DNA of 64,000 nucleotides, from contig OX465283.1 of assembly GCA_949987705.1 (NCBI GenBank), forward strand, positions 52,614,953 through 52,678,952. The letters run 5' to 3'. Positions 43,600 through 55,689 of the stretch are shown one piece after another; the stretch's first letter is position 1; every line of letters starts with the position of its first letter. Position numbers and translations under genes: made by a program. Under the pieces are notes generated by a model that searched no databases, had not been told where the DNA came from, and was given only the letters and a program-made list of their open reading frames with translations. This stretch comes from Thereva unica (Eukaryota > Arthropoda > Insecta > Diptera > Therevidae).

Positions 43600-44000
43600 C
43601 AAGACAATACCGAGAAAGAGTTCTACCAAGAGTTAACAAACGCCATCAGCTTAATACCATGAAAATTAAAATTGTGCTTGGAAATATCAACTCCAAAACA
43701 GGAAAAGAAGAAGAGTTTCTAGGAGTCATAGAAACAAAACGCAACCCTCGAACTCTTGGCAGTAAGTTCAACAATGCTGCTGCACAAAAATATTTAAAAG
43801 ATGACGTGGCAGTCACCAAACGAGGTATTAAATAAGCAAATTCGCTACTTCCTACTTGAGACAAGCAGGGCCACGAGCATACTGGATGTAATAACAGTGA
43901 GTGGAACATGCTGTGATATGGACCACTATATAGTTAAGTTACCAGGTAAGGCAAAAGAGGGTAATCACAATCAAAAACTAATCTATACACTTACATCAAT
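43600..44000 (+). pseudogene. RTE-like endonuclease fragment
   Basis: MKIKIVLGNINSKTGKEEEF (43659) corresponds to the IIIGDFNAKIG block of the endonuclease, with Asn where the catalytic Asp should be. LLETSRATSILDVITVSG then CCDMDHYIV (43850-43930) corresponds to the end of the domain with its conserved D-H pair. Stops and a deletion lie between them. Confidence 0.6.
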
Positions 44001-44166
44001 TCAATATGCATTTCTGTATTCATATAAGGGTAGGAACTCATAACCAAACTAAATGTAGCCCAAACTATAATGCTACCTCACCTGATTAATGGCGCCTTCG
44101 TACCTTACTTTCATATTGAACTTAGTGGCAGCCAGCCACCATCAAGATTGAATTTTTCAGCAAACA

Positions 44167-44345
44167 TCAAGATTGAATTTTTTTCATCGCTGAACGAAAC
44201 ATCGCTGTGTTTTGTCCCTCCCTGGTCCAGGATAAGTGCGTCTTTGAAAAATTCATTCGTGCATTTCTGTATTCTTTCGTTAATAGGATTTTCTTCATTT
44301 TTTCCCTATATTCTGGATGGGTTTTTTTTGGAGAGCCTGTTGAAT
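44167..44345 (-). pseudogene. Tc1-like transposase fragment, minus-strand half
   Basis: On the minus strand NARMNFSKTHLSWTREGQNT with FRSAMKKI matches the Tc1 transposase block ARxxxAKxHxxWTxxxWxxVxFSDE. The second catalytic Asp region has decayed (S-A in place of D-E). It points away from the rest of the gene next door. Confidence 0.55.
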
Positions 44346-44600
44346 CCTTCTCCTTGATACTGGCAGGGATTAGATGATCTCCATAACGAGCTCGGAGTCC
44401 CCATCTCCATTTTTCAGCAAGACAATGCTGCTGTTTATCGGGCCAGGATCGTTGAAGAATGGTTCCGGAATACCGAAACACCGGCTATTTCTTGGCCAGC
44501 GCAGACCTGAACCTAATTGAAAATCTTTGGGGAGCTTAAGTCCAAAGGTTTTTCGTCAACAGCAGACTTTTTTCGACTGTAGTCACCAGGCTGTGGAAAT
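44346..44600 (+). pseudogene. Tc1-like transposase C-terminal fragment, plus-strand half
   Basis: On the plus strand FQQDNAAVYRARIVEEWF-like sequence (44406-44465), WPAQT (44498) and LIENLWGELKS (44515-44545, after a frame change) match the last catalytic Asp/Glu blocks of Tc1 transposases. With the preceding half inverted, the gene has suffered an internal inversion. Confidence 0.6.
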
Positions 44601-45149
44601 TTTGACTCGAAAATATAAAAAAAGAAACGTCATGGTACCAGGGCGAGTTTTTTCAGACCGTTACGTAATTTTTTTCAATGTAACGTTTTAACACGTAGCG
44701 CACATCCCTTTGCTGATTTTGTCAATATAAATTGGAATTGTTAATAATGGAGTTGATAATATTTGAATTGTTAACATTTGATTTGTGTATTGATTTTGAT
44801 GATTTGTGGATTATTTTGGTTTATTGCGTGTTAAATGTTCTCTTAGGAAGCAGTGTACGGTATTAAATATAGAGTTTTGAAAACAATTTGAGTTTCAGTG
44901 GGATAAGGGGGTAGGTTTGATTTATTATGTTCTCTCTTATTTTCTAGGATGACGGGGTTATACAAGATGGCATTGCAGCCGATGATGGGCCCCGCTTGGG
45001 CGAATTTTTTATTACAGGAACCCCCTTGTTCTCCTGAATCCTTCGCAGACGCCTTGATGTGAACGCTCATGTGCAAGTAAGTGATGGTACATGAGTTTAA
45101 GGTTATTACCTCCAGTGAGGTAGTCCTCGTTTATTAGAGCCGGGGTACC

Positions 45150-45720
45150 GCCTTGGTAAGGTACTGTCGGTTTGATCGGACGGTCAGAGCTCTTTTTAAA
45201 TTTTTTTGGCGTGAACCCGATGTTGGCCTCTTCGACCAGAGTGGTTGGTTAGTAAGGTCCTATTGTCTTCAGCGCCAGTGTGGACAGAGCGGCAATAGAA
45301 GGAAAATAAATTCCTCGTATGGGTTAGGATCTTTTCGGGCATGCTGTGCATACTATACTACGTCCGAAGAAACAGCATGCGTTATAGCAGGAATGATCCC
45401 CATTTATATTCTTGCATGGCAGGGCAAGAGGTTTTACGACCCCAAATATCCAAGAGGAGAGTCCAAGAAGGTGCGACGGACTCTGATGTAACATGTGAAG
45501 GTAATCCACTACCTCTCGCAGTTCCTGAGTAGGCATGGAGATTGCAGATCATACCTTCCCTGCTTCAGGTTGGACGATTCGCCGTTCTGCCCAGAATACT
45601 CGGACGATAAAGAGGACGCGGAGCGTCTCTCATTAATACTCATTAAATGTCCGAGGTTTACCAAGCACTGTGTTGGAAGCAGCTGCTGATAACATCTTGG
45701 ACCATATGATAAGGTTGGAG
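45150..45720 (+). pseudogene. R1/jockey-group LINE, C-terminal fragment
   Basis: The ORF 45153-45491 reads YYTTSEETACVIAGMIPIYI, the block after the RT thumb. A second frame (45495-45689) continues VIHYLSQFLSRHGDCRSYLP, then DDSPFCPEYSDDKEDAERL and KCPRF, the Cys-rich C-terminal finger of R1/jockey-type ORF2. A single stop or frameshift lies near 45491. It ends near 45720. Confidence 0.75.
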
Positions 45721-45859
45721 GATATATAAAGATTGATGGGAGTGGCACAAAAGGCCGAAGCTTAAGTGTAACGAAGCGCAAAGAAACAGAGTGCAAGGAA
45801 AGATATCAACTAGGTATAGCGATGGCTAAACTGTTCCGGCTCTGGTGAGTACCTTTGAG

Positions 45860-46550
45860 GGAGTAATTTTTAAGGGTCATGGTAATGACGACAGACTGAA
45901 GTAATGCCTTAACGGCTCGTACCGGGCTGAACTTAGAAAGTCATGCCAAAAAGGGTGGGTAAGTTTGGTTTGTAAGAATCTGGCACTACCGTCTGGATTA
46001 TTTTTCTCATCCGCATCTTTGTTCTTATGTCCGCGAGCCCAGATGTAGCCACGTAATGTTTGATGCCAACTTCTGGATCCTTTCAACATTTTTTACATTA
46101 TAGGTCCTGTTCAGTCCGGTCTACCACAGCAGCGAGACATACGTGAAGATTATACGTAGCACGGCTGTGTACATCCACAGTACCTACTTAGGGTTGAGGT
46201 AAGACCCCATTACTTTTGCAGGCGTAGAAAGTTATGCGGGCGATGTTCGACTTTCAGTTGAGTTATGGGTCTAGAATAAGACCCAGAAACTTCACTCTGG
46301 AAAATAAAGTGAGGATATACGAACTCAATCCACGGAAGGTTGTTGTTTCGCCGCGAATAGCATGTTTTTAGTTTTTCCAGGGTTAACTGCCAGACCGGAG
46401 TGTGTTCCCCCTGCTCCTCTGCTCAGACATCCTTCCATGATTTCACTGGTCACGGTAGGAAGTATTCCTGACACTATTATGACTCGGTCGTCTGTATATT
46501 TTACCCTCTTAGCTCCATTTCTACGTAGCCTTTTTAGTATGATCTAACTA
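45860..46550 (-). pseudogene. LOA-like LINE RT fragment
   Basis: Read right to left: GLAVNPGKTKNMLF (about 46.40 kb), VKFLGLILDP (about 46.28 kb) and AVLRIIFTYVSLLWW (about 46.17-46.13 kb) are the ordered C-terminal RT blocks seen in the related fragment at 29-31 kb. Frame changes between blocks. The ORF on the plus strand here is a shadow. Confidence 0.65.
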
Positions 46551-48814
46551 CGCAGTGTTACCTTCAAAAAAATATATTCGACAAAATTACTTTTCAAATA
46601 AATCTTTTTTTCGATAATCAAGAATGAGAGTGATTTACTTTCGTGTGCGTCAATACTATAACAACTGAAAGCCTGTACCTCAAATTAAATCTCTCTTAGG
46701 TATCAGATCATGAAACAAAAGCATTTCGTGCTATTCAAGTAGCTCCAAAGTCCATTTTTCATAAAGGGATTTACACGTCATCTCGAAAGTCCTGTAGAGA
46801 TCTGCATAAATACATCTCAACTGTGCCAATGTTAATTTGAAAATCAAACAAAGTCGTATATATTCTCTCCTCGGATTCATCGCAATCATGGCTGGAGAAA
46901 AAATCTTGAATATTATTTTTTTTTCTTCTCATCAAATCTGACAGATTCAATTAAGTGCGGATACCTGACGGCGGCGCCCCAACAATCACCACTTCATTTT
47001 CTGTGCAATTTCGAGCTCTTCAAAAACGGTGCTAGACAAAATTCTTCACATCATTTGAATTCCTGTCATTCGAATTTGATTAGTATCGGGTATGAATACT
47101 TGAGGATTTTGTGATTGCGCCGCCCCCTACCCCCAGCTCCTGCCATCGGTATAGGATGAACTTTTGTACCTTTCTCAACACTACTTCCATCCGACAACAA
47201 CAGCAACAACAATGACAACAACAACAAAACAGGCAACCGCCGCTTTTATTTGTATGTGGAGGAGTCGTATATCCTGGGCCTGACGGCGAGGTCCTTGGTC
47301 CTTGGTCCTTGCTGGAAGCATTTTATGGCTGTGTCTCTCTGCCGGGGGATCCTGTAAGGCGTGTGCTTATCGACGTCATACGAATTGCGAAAATTGTGAA
47401 AACCCGGGGTGGATGTGTTCCTAATGGCATTTGAAAAATCTCTTTCATTAGGAAAACAAACAACGACGGGAGATAAATTGAAGGCAATCAACTATTCTGC
47501 TTGCGCGCCTTCTGCTGGCTTTCAGGACAATTTACTTCTTGCTTTAGGCTGGAAAATTGCTCCACAAATTGTTTTTGTTGCTTCTCTGTTGTTTCCTTAC
47601 AGCTTGGATGTTTGTTGCTGATGTTTCTGTAGTTAGGTGTACCCTGCGCCGGGAACCGATAGAATATCTAGGGGTCGTTGTGGGTGGGTAGCTGGGCGTA
47701 GGTGCCTGTTCGCTCGTTCCACGACTTCAAGCCCCCGTCGCCGCTTCACTTTGATAGAACTACTTTAACAAAATAAGGAAAATGTCTAAGAGAAGTTTCG
47801 TTTCTGGTCGTCGTCGGGGGGATCGAGGCACGGCACGGGGGATGGCTTGCGAAACAGTATTTTTTCCCTTTATTTCTATTTCTATTCCGAAAGGCACCCG
47901 AAAGAAAAGTCCTATCCAAGGATAACTGACTGCAGATTTGTCATGGCTTTTCAGAGCTAGTTTTACGCAGCTATAACTGATGAAGGTAGATCTCATAAGG
48001 AGTGAGCGGAGTATAAATCAGTTTTAAGGGATTCAACTGTGATATGAATTGAGTTTGTCATTCCGGAGAGAGATGTTCAAATGTAGCTTTTGGATTTGCT
48101 TTTTTCTCTAAAAATGAAAAAAAAAAAGAAGGAAATAAGTTGTGTACTTTTTTACCCTCGTATTCTGCTTCTTTTTTTTTCCTGTACACATTTTGTCTAG
48201 GAGTGTCATTGTCGACTTAGTGTTCCATTAAATTATTTTCAACTTGTGTGATTTATAGCTGAGGATTGAGGACAGGGAGAAAAACGCATTACCTCTCTTG
48301 GAAAATTGAATTGTTTTCGAGATTGTTTTCTTTTTAAGTAAGTTTTTGTGTGTGGTTTGTAAAAACAATTTCAAATTAAAAGATTTTTTTATGTTTTAAG
48401 ATGGCAATTTCAATAATTAGTAATGACAACTTGTTCGTTTAATTATAATCTCCCACTTGTTTAAAATTACGCAGAGGAACAAATTAAAAGGGGTCATTTA
48501 TCCTTGACCCATGGGATGCTTTTCAAGCTTATAAAATTATAATTATATTTCTGTATATTTCATATTTTTTAAAACAAATCTCATTCAAAAAGGACCTATT
48601 GGACATGATTTGACCTTTTACCTAGTTAATTGGATTTGCTTTCTCTTAAATCCCGCGCCATTAAATAAAAGAAACAAGCGCACATGAAGCCCACTCTGGA
48701 AGGACGGGTTTCAAAAATCCCTTCTTTTATGGTGCGGGGTCTATCTTCTCCTCTTTATGAATAAAAAAAGCTTGACGATGAGGTGAAATCCTTCTTGATG
48801 TAAATTAGCAAGGA
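46551..48814. other. no gene recognised
   Basis: No convincing coding region. A CAA/ACA-rich microsatellite lies at 47192-47240 and a threefold TCCTTGG repeat near 47291-47312. GC-richer stretches near 47.8 kb have no domain match. Confidence 0.5.
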
Positions 48815-49060
48815 TCAGAAATTTTTATTGCCAGTTTTATTATTGAAGATCTTCCTTCTTAGCATGCCATCAGTGACGTCAATAACACCCCTACAAACCT
48901 CTCCTCGAGTGCGGGTGGAGGGGGGTGGGGGTTGCACCAAAGCTAGGGTTGCCCTCGAGTACGAAGCGTGTCTCTTCCAGGATTCTCTCTTTGACTTTCG
49001 CAGTCCGTATTTGAACTCCTTGAGACGCCCTTTGTCCCAGTCCGAAGCCAAGTTAGACCA
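48815..49060 (-). pseudogene. ORF2 linker after the endonuclease
   Basis: LKEFKYGLRKSKRESWKRH matches the Lys/Arg-rich block (YKxGLRxxKxxVRKAKRxSW) that follows the endonuclease in R1/jockey/LOA ORF2 proteins. The frame ends soon after and no RT follows. Confidence 0.6.
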
Positions 49061-49101
49061 TTGAAGGCCTTTTACTTTCAGACCTTAGTGTGAGAAGTTT
49101 G

Positions 49102-49914
49102 CTAAGGGGGTTTGGTTTTACCCCCATATTTCCTAGTGGGACATCCTCGGGCAGTGATCTTTCCCAGTGATTTGGCCCAGCTTGTGTTTCGGACATTCCT
49201 GCAACCAGGGGCCTTCTTCACAGTTGAGCACATATTCACATTAAAAAGGATGACTCTGTGGTCAGAAAAGGAGTGTTCACTGGACACTCTCCAGTTTTCT
49301 ACACGGTTAAGCAGGTCTGGGGAAACAAGAGTAATATCCAAGGCTTCTTGTCTTACCCTTGTGACGAACGTAGGTTCCTTTCCTTTGTTGCATAGCAAGA
49401 GATTATGTTGACATAATAATTTAAAAAGCAACTCACCTCTTATATTTGTATCTGACCTGGCCCAAACGGTGTTGTGAGCATTCGCAGCACATCCAACGAT
49501 AAGGCTGACTCCATGACTAGCCGCTTCCTTTGCCGCATCACAGAGTTTGTCCAAATTTCCCTCATATGGCAGGTAGACAGATCCAATACACGTAGCCCTA
49601 CCGCCTTTCCTGTTGTCCAAGCAGGCCAGTACATTATCAGCGTTGAGGAATTTAGACAACATAAAAGCGTTAAGGTCATTTTTAACAATTAAACAGGTTC
49701 TTGGCTTACCTCCCCCATTTCTGGAATACAGAAACCTGTATTTAGGAGTCCTGTTTCCGCATACAAGGCCCCGGACAGTCAAAGGCTCTTGTACCAGGAC
49801 GACATCTATATCATCCTTAGAAAGGCGTAAGCATAGGCTGGCGGATGCAGCCTTGCTGTGGTGGAGATTAATCTGCGCTACTTTCAACTTCGTGGTTGCG
49901 ATTAGCGGGATCAA
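49102..49914 (-). pseudogene. LINE ORF2 endonuclease domain
   Basis: A 270-codon open stretch covers nearly the whole apurinic-type endonuclease. KVAQINLHHSKAAS is the start with the catalytic Asn, and DDIDVVLVQEPLTV carries the catalytic Glu. IVGCAANAHNTVWARS corresponds to GxDxNAHxxxWGS with Ala replacing the usual Asp. ALDITLVS and EHSFSDHRVILFN are the final Asp and His blocks. It would nick chromosomal DNA to prime retrotransposition. The lost Asp and the break after 49102 mean it is inactive. The plus-strand ORFs here are shadows. Confidence 0.85.
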
Positions 49915-50167
49915 TCTTGAACACCGTTATGTCAGCCTTGTCTTCTTCCGGTGTGAGAGCAATATCATCATCTCCCACCAAATGAAGTTGGGCAACGTCC
50001 TCCAGTTTTTTCTCCGTTCTTGACGGCGAAGGAACGCCTGAGATGTTTGAATCCTCAGAGGATAAGAAAAGAGGGTTATTTGAACCCAGGGTGAGTATCC
50101 GCAGGCACCATAGGATCAGCTACTTCTGTTCCTGTATCACCCGCAATACTAGGCACATTGGGTTCAG

Positions 50168-50470
50168 CTACTTGCGTACCTGTGTCACCCGCAGTGCCAG
50201 GTACGTTGGATTTAGCAACTTCTGTACCTGTAATAACCGCAGTGCCCGAAGGCTCGCCATCTGGAGCCGCAGGTAGAGCAGTTGAAACCGCTCCACTCCA
50301 GATTCGAGGACGCCTGTAGCTGTGGGTTTCTCAACCGAATAATATCCAAAATAGCTTGATGCTCGCCTGGTTCTGCTGGGATCCAGGAACGTTCTCTTGA
50401 CCCACTCGAGATTTCCTCCCTCATAACGACTTTGAGTTTGGCGCCTGGCCATGCTTTCCCAATTCTGGAT
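50168..50470 (-). pseudogene. LINE ORF1, C-terminal part (DUF4780-like)
   Basis: ISRIGKAWPGAKLKVVMREE and SWIPAEPGEHQAILDIIRLRNP continue the ORF1 begun at 51825. The PGAKL...WIPAEP pattern is characteristic of the DUF4780-type Gag-like protein of R1/LOA-related LINEs. Frame changes occur near 50330 and 50215. ORF1 proteins bind the element RNA. Confidence 0.65.
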
Positions 50471-51205
50471 ATTTTTTTTTACGTGGCAGTGCTAAGCTCA
50501 GGAGTCACCCTAGTCATGTCATTTATCACGTCATGGTGCAATGTCTAGCAGTAAGCTTAGTACGGGGGAGGGGTCGGGGGGTATACGTTAAGGATTATTA
50601 AGGGGGTATTGAAGAAGGTGGTGATCAACCCTGCGTTTGAACTCTTCGATGTTGTAGGAGCTCGGAAATACTGACTGCGAGAGATTATTCCACAGTCGAG
50701 TTGTTCTATTAACAAACGAATTCATATCTTGTTGACTGCCTGAAAGGGGGAGTTGCAGGTGAAGGGAATGAGACGAGTGGGATAATCTGGTGTTGCGGGT
50801 ATAAGATTGCCGTGGAGGCAGAAGAGCATTTAACTCGGAGGAACAGTCACTATGATAGTAGCGATAAAATTTTGTCAGGGCTGCTACATTCCTACGGTGG
50901 CTCAAGGGGTCGATGGTGGAGCAGGCGGTGTCGTCATCAATTAATTTGAGTGCCTTTTTTGCACCTTATCTAACCATGCCAAAGTGGTTATTGGAGCACC
51001 GCCCCAAACGAGGGAGTTATATTCGAGAAGAGGCCGAATGTAGGATTTATAAATAGCAGCACTGGCCGATGCCTGGTGGAGGAACTTGCACCTCTTAAGC
51101 GATTTGGAATATGTGGTCATTCCATCGCAAGTCTTTGGCTAATGGCACGCCTAAGATGTGTAAGGATGGGCCGGCCATTAGTTGAACTTCACCCACTGTC
51201 AAGGG
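50471..51205 (-). mobile_element. 5'-truncated LINE with A tail inserted in ORF1
   Basis: The insertion carries LHILGVPLAKDLRWNDHIFQ (about 51.16 kb), IYKSYIRPLLEYNSLVWGGA (about 51.05-51.0 kb) and the open block 50588-50905 (SHRRNVAALTKFYRYYHSDC...RLWNNLS), the C-terminal end of a jockey/I-type reverse transcriptase. It ends in a short A tail (GTAAAAAAAAA, about 50471-50481), after which ORF1 of the host LINE resumes. It is in the same orientation as its host. Similar tails are at 54.85-55.08 and 61.6-61.74 kb. Confidence 0.75.
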
Positions 51206-51825
51206 TGGAGGGGTATCTCATAGAGATCGACAGATCTATGATCGGCACAAGCGATGAGCTTCGCGCGGCCCTGATGCCATCCGCCATCGCGACAGTAAGG
51301 AGCAGTGCCCGGATGCCCCTGAAGGATTGGGAGGAAAATTGTCGCGAGCCTGACCTCAAGTTTCCTCAATTTTTCAGGTAGAATTGTGATATCTGGATCA
51401 CTTTCGTCGATGACGGCGATCTTAATCTGATCTTCTAACACTTGGCTATAGGTCTTAGCAGTAGGAGGAAGTAAATTGCTACTGTTCCTACTGCGTTTAG
51501 CCTCAGGGTGATTAGGTTCCTCAAGGGGCCTCTGACGCTTCGGAACCTTGCGTAGTTTGCTCGCCGTCGAGCCACGTCGCCCAGAAGCTTGTTGCTTCTC
51601 GGTGATTTCACAACTCCCTCGAATCGAGCAAGGGAGGATCTGGGCGCTGCGCTGCTCTTGGTATTTCACCTTTAATGGTGGAGCGCCTTTAGAGCCAGAA
51701 GGCATTTTAGTTTTTGTAGCCTCTTTAGAGGCGCTGGGAGACTGCACGAATGCAGTTGAAGGACCTGCTTCTGTCGAAGCAATTGGCTTCCTTAGCTCCT
51801 TAGCTCCTTTTTTCCCTTTACCCAC
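51199..51825 (-). pseudogene. LINE ORF1, N-terminal part (Gag-like)
   Basis: A 208-codon frame begins MGKGKKGAKELRKPI. The first 100 residues are low-complexity and Lys/Ser/Pro-rich. From about residue 120 the conserved core starts: KTYSQVLEDQIKIAVIDESD, then LEVRLATIFLPIL, then GGWHQGRAKLIACADHRSVDLYE, typical of the DUF4780-type ORF1. The reading then runs into the inserted LINE, so the last few residues (IPLHP) are probably not native. Its second half is at 50168-50470. Confidence 0.75.
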
Positions 51826-52170
51826 TTTGTTGCACCCTTACCCTTTACCCACCGGAGGCAATTGTTTTTTTTTTTTTTTTTGATTTTGGGTTCTTCCACA
51901 AGTAGTGCGGAAAAAGGGGCCATCCTGCCAGAGTCGCTTACCAGGACTATACTTATACTCTCCGAGTACTTAAACACCTTAGCTTAGAAGTGGGGAAATG
52001 GGAGGTGAAAGGAAAGGGAAAGAGAAAAGGTTAGGGTAAGTGGTTGTACCTAGCTTAGTATGTCCTCTTCGCAATTAGCCTGTTCGGCATGGGTACCCTA
52101 CCGGTGGCTTGCTGGTTACATAGCCTCACGCTACTGCGGGACTCGCAAGCCCAGCCACCGCGGCAAGGTG

Positions 52171-54745
52171 TAGGTACAAGGTGATTAAGGGGTAGTGGAT
52201 GTAGAAATATTTTTCTTGATGCAACTTACCAAAGAACAGAAGTTTTTTTCCGCCATCAGTTGCATTAATGAGTCCACTTCTAAACTTGATAGCAAATAAT
52301 GATTTCACTTTCCTGATGGCGCATTTACAGCAATTCCATAGTTCCATATGTACGAATCGATTTACTCGACTCTGTCGATGTGAAGGCGAATTCTTTAGCT
52401 TGTATTGCGTTCATGCATTTATTGCGTTCATGATTGCTGTTTGATATTGCACTCAATGATCAAACCGTCAAATATTCAAAGGGTATTGCCTCTGAGCTTT
52501 TAACACAAAAAATCAAATACTTCACCATAAAAAAACAGATTGCATCCAAAGCACTTGCGCGAGTTCAGTGGAGAAGAGTATCCATATGAATTAAGATAAA
52601 TAACTTCCAGATACCTTCCTGCAGCAACGATTACAGTGTTCAACGATCTGGTGCTCTCAATTAGATTTATAGTTATAGATATCGAAATGGCAACTAAAAT
52701 CACGGCACAGGTACAATACCTCTACGCCAGTTCTCTGAATGGTATACGCCAAAAATGAAAAATTCCTCAATTGGTTTCCTGTCGAGGTCTAACGCCCATT
52801 TCCGTTAAAATCACCTTTTTTCTTCCATTTGCCCATTAATATGTCAGAATTCAAATCTGGTCTTCCCATTTTACCTGCAGGAGCTAGAACTAACTATTCA
52901 GGACACAATACACAATAAAAATGGTCGTCGGAAGGACGATGGTGGAGGAGGAGAGAACATGTATATCAGAAGCAACAAAAAAAATGCAATTCAATGACCA
53001 TGGGGAAATGGAGCTGTGGATTCTCGGTATAATAAAATAAAGTTCAAGATACAATGGCATTATGAAAGCGATGTTAAGTAGAGGAAAATAGGATAAAGGA
53101 AAAGAAACAATCGTGAATATCCACAACCTTTGGCCCAGAGTTTTGCCATCAGGCAGGTACCGCTCCTGTTGGCTGAATGCCAGCATTGTTCTATGGAATA
53201 TTCTGAATCCTGTGTTCCTGGACAAAATTTACATATTCGATAGTTATCCCCATTCGGATATTTAATTTGATGCAGCTTTCCTAGAGTGGACATTGTTCAT
53301 TGAAGATAGCCATATAGAGACAACGAGGAGAAGCAAAATTTCATAGTCTGCATTAGGTCGGCATCGTCCTGTGCTGTCCTAGTATCCTTATTGCATTGTA
53401 TACAATTTTCATGGAGAGTGTGCTCCAGAATTGGCCATTCCGAAAAGGGTAATGCGACGGGTTGTAAAAATTGTTTCAACCCAACTATAATGTTCTCCGT
53501 TTTATTTCAGGTAGCACGCGGTCATTCACATTGCCAAATGTTTATTATTTACGTATTATGTGACAGCAGAATGTGATTTATGCCGTGAGCACAAATAGAA
53601 AGCCGGATTTGAATTAGAAATGAGAGACAGTGGCGCTAGCCTAACTGCAATAGTCTTGTCAGCTTTTATGCTATGGTGTAAATTAAAGTTTATATGTCGT
53701 CTAGTATGTGTACTGGTGTTTTTGACTAATCCTTTAAAGGGTGATTCCTGGACATATTTGAAGAAATTAATTGTTGTAGAGAGGGGGCTTACCGTATTTC
53801 GAGAGCACCTTGTGTTAGAGGAAACAAAACCTGTTGTAAGTAACATTAAAGATTGGAGAATACTTTAGGCGTGGTGTGCCTAAACTAAAGTGTGGCCTAA
53901 GGTGAAAAATTAGGTATTAGTGTTGATTTTTTAGGCAACCTTATGTTATCAACAAGATGGGTAATTTTTTAATTGAAGTTTAAACCATAAATTTACTAAA
54001 AATCTTGATGGGCCGCACTTGTCTGTGGCCTAACATTTGGCAGACCAGTAAATTTTTGTTTTAAAAATTATTAAAATCGCGATATCTCCGGAACGGTCAC
54101 AAAACATACAATCCTTGCATTAACTGTTTTGGGATAACACACTTTCCGCCTACAAGATATTTACGAGATAGTTTTCGCGATATTTGATCTCGAATAATTT
54201 TTTTTTGCGCACACGATTTCGCATTTAACTTTGGGCACAGTATTTCTGATACTAAAATAAAGATAAATTAATGTCCTTAATTTTATAAAAACTAAATCAT
54301 CTATATCCCCACTCCACTTTCGGGGCTTCTCATCCTGAGACTTTTGATTAATAGAATACCAGGTTGACAACAAATATGTAGGTAATACCCTAGAAACGCG
54401 GTAATTCTGTAACGATGAAAATACTTCCTTACGACGTATTCCAATTAGAAGATGCCACACGATAAAACTCGACATTCGTCAACAAAGCTAAAAACAACAT
54501 TTTGTCAGTTCATTTTCGTGATGATCAGATGTAGAAGGATGAAACTGTAGAGCTGATGGTCTGGGTAGCTGTTTTTTTGAAGGCGATGTTATAAACTGGG
54601 ATTCTGCTGCAAAGGTTAATTGTAGAAGTTGCGTCTCTCTATCTGTGAAATCTTCAAATGAGTTCATCGCAACCAAAACCAAGTACTGTCTATTTTACAC
54701 TATAGCCTGCAACCACCTTCACTCTATTTCAGTGGGCGAGGATAA
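52171..54745. other. no gene recognised
   Basis: No convincing coding region. The ORF at 53620-53868 has one hydrophobic stretch near its start (AFMLWCKLKFICRLVCVLVF), but nothing supports it as a gene. Confidence 0.5.
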
Positions 54746-54749
54746 TCTA

Positions 54750-55080
54750 ACAGCTCACCCATTTCTTAATATCCTCGGCATAACCTTTTTCCAATGATCT
54801 GCGATGGAATAATCATATGACAAGCGTATTAATGCCTCGGCTTCCTTAAGAGATGCAAATTCCTCCGTTGTCCAGCTCCCTTGGCTACACTCTACAAGTC
54901 CTACATTCGGCCCCGCCTTGAATATAACTCGTATGTCTGAGCGGGCGCCACAAAAACCACCTTGGCTTGGCTAGACAAGGTGCAAAACTCATGACGATAG
55001 CACTCTTTTCTCCTCCATCGATCCTTTAAGCCACCGTAGGAATGTAGCAGCGCTCAGCAAGTTTTACCGCTATTATAATA
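54750..55080 (+). pseudogene. jockey/I-type LINE C-terminal fragment
   Basis: ALTLYKSYIRPRLEYNSYV, then AGATKTTLAWLDKVQ, then (after a frame change) PPRNVAALSKFYRYYNSR. The same blocks occur in the insert at 50.5-51.2 kb, so both are copies of one family. It is cut at 55080 by an inverted-repeat element. Confidence 0.75.
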
Positions 55081-55494
55081 GCCGTGTTCCTTTTCTACTC
55101 TTAAGTACTCCGGAGTAAAACTTAAAAGGAACACAATTTTTTTTTTTTTGTTTTGGGTAACGTTTTGAACTTTCCTTTAAATAAAAGCGCGTTCAATTAT
55201 TGTAAATATAATATGGGTACTTAATACTTATCATTACAAAAATAAAAATTAAAAAACCGCACATAAAAATTCTTGATTTTTTTTATAACACCGAAAACTG
55301 TCAGTTCGTCACAATTCAATGAAAATCCATCTATCGGCTTTTTAGTAAGTGAAAAATAATTCACAATAGATAATGGCGATATTCCCCTAGTGGATGTTCG
55401 ATGCGTATTTACTCTAGTTATCTACACCTCTGCAAGGGCAGGGTGTAGTTGGGAGTAAATACAAGGAAAAAAAAAGCAGAAAAGGAACACGGCT
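55080..55494. mobile_element. MITE-like element with 17-bp TIRs
   Basis: AGCCGTGTTCCTTTTCT (from 55080) is exactly inverted at 55478-55494. Inside are a second copy of AAAAGGAACAC (about 55125) and the inverted pair TTTACTC/GAGTAAA. The left end abuts a LINE frame. No coding sequence; target duplication unclear (AATAG near both sides). Confidence 0.7.
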
Positions 55495-55689
55495 CAAAAT
55501 AGCAATAATATTGATACTATGGGTCAAGAAAGATTCAGGAGCTTCCTAAGGAGCTTCAATCTCCCCGCTTCAATTACGCTTCCTCAACAACAAAATAAGC
55601 GCTTTGCTTTGATGACATGCCAGTGTTAAAATGAAAGGAACTGGGATATGAATAAGAAGCGCGTTGCCATTCCTATTCAGCGCTTCAGA

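Larger units (their letters stand above)
48815..52170 (-). mobile_element. LINE (R1/LOA-related), 3'-truncated, with another LINE inside ORF1
   Basis: Minus-strand order: leader (52170-51830), ORF1 (51825-51199, resuming 50470-50168), ORF2 endonuclease (49914-49102) and ORF2 linker (49060-48815), after which RT is missing. The leader holds GGTAGGGTACCCATGCCGAA. ORF1 is split by a separate LINE tail at 50471-51205. Confidence 0.75.

Noticed and set aside
53620..53868. Small membrane protein gene
   Set aside because: One hydrophobic stretch in an isolated 82-codon ORF is expected by chance here.
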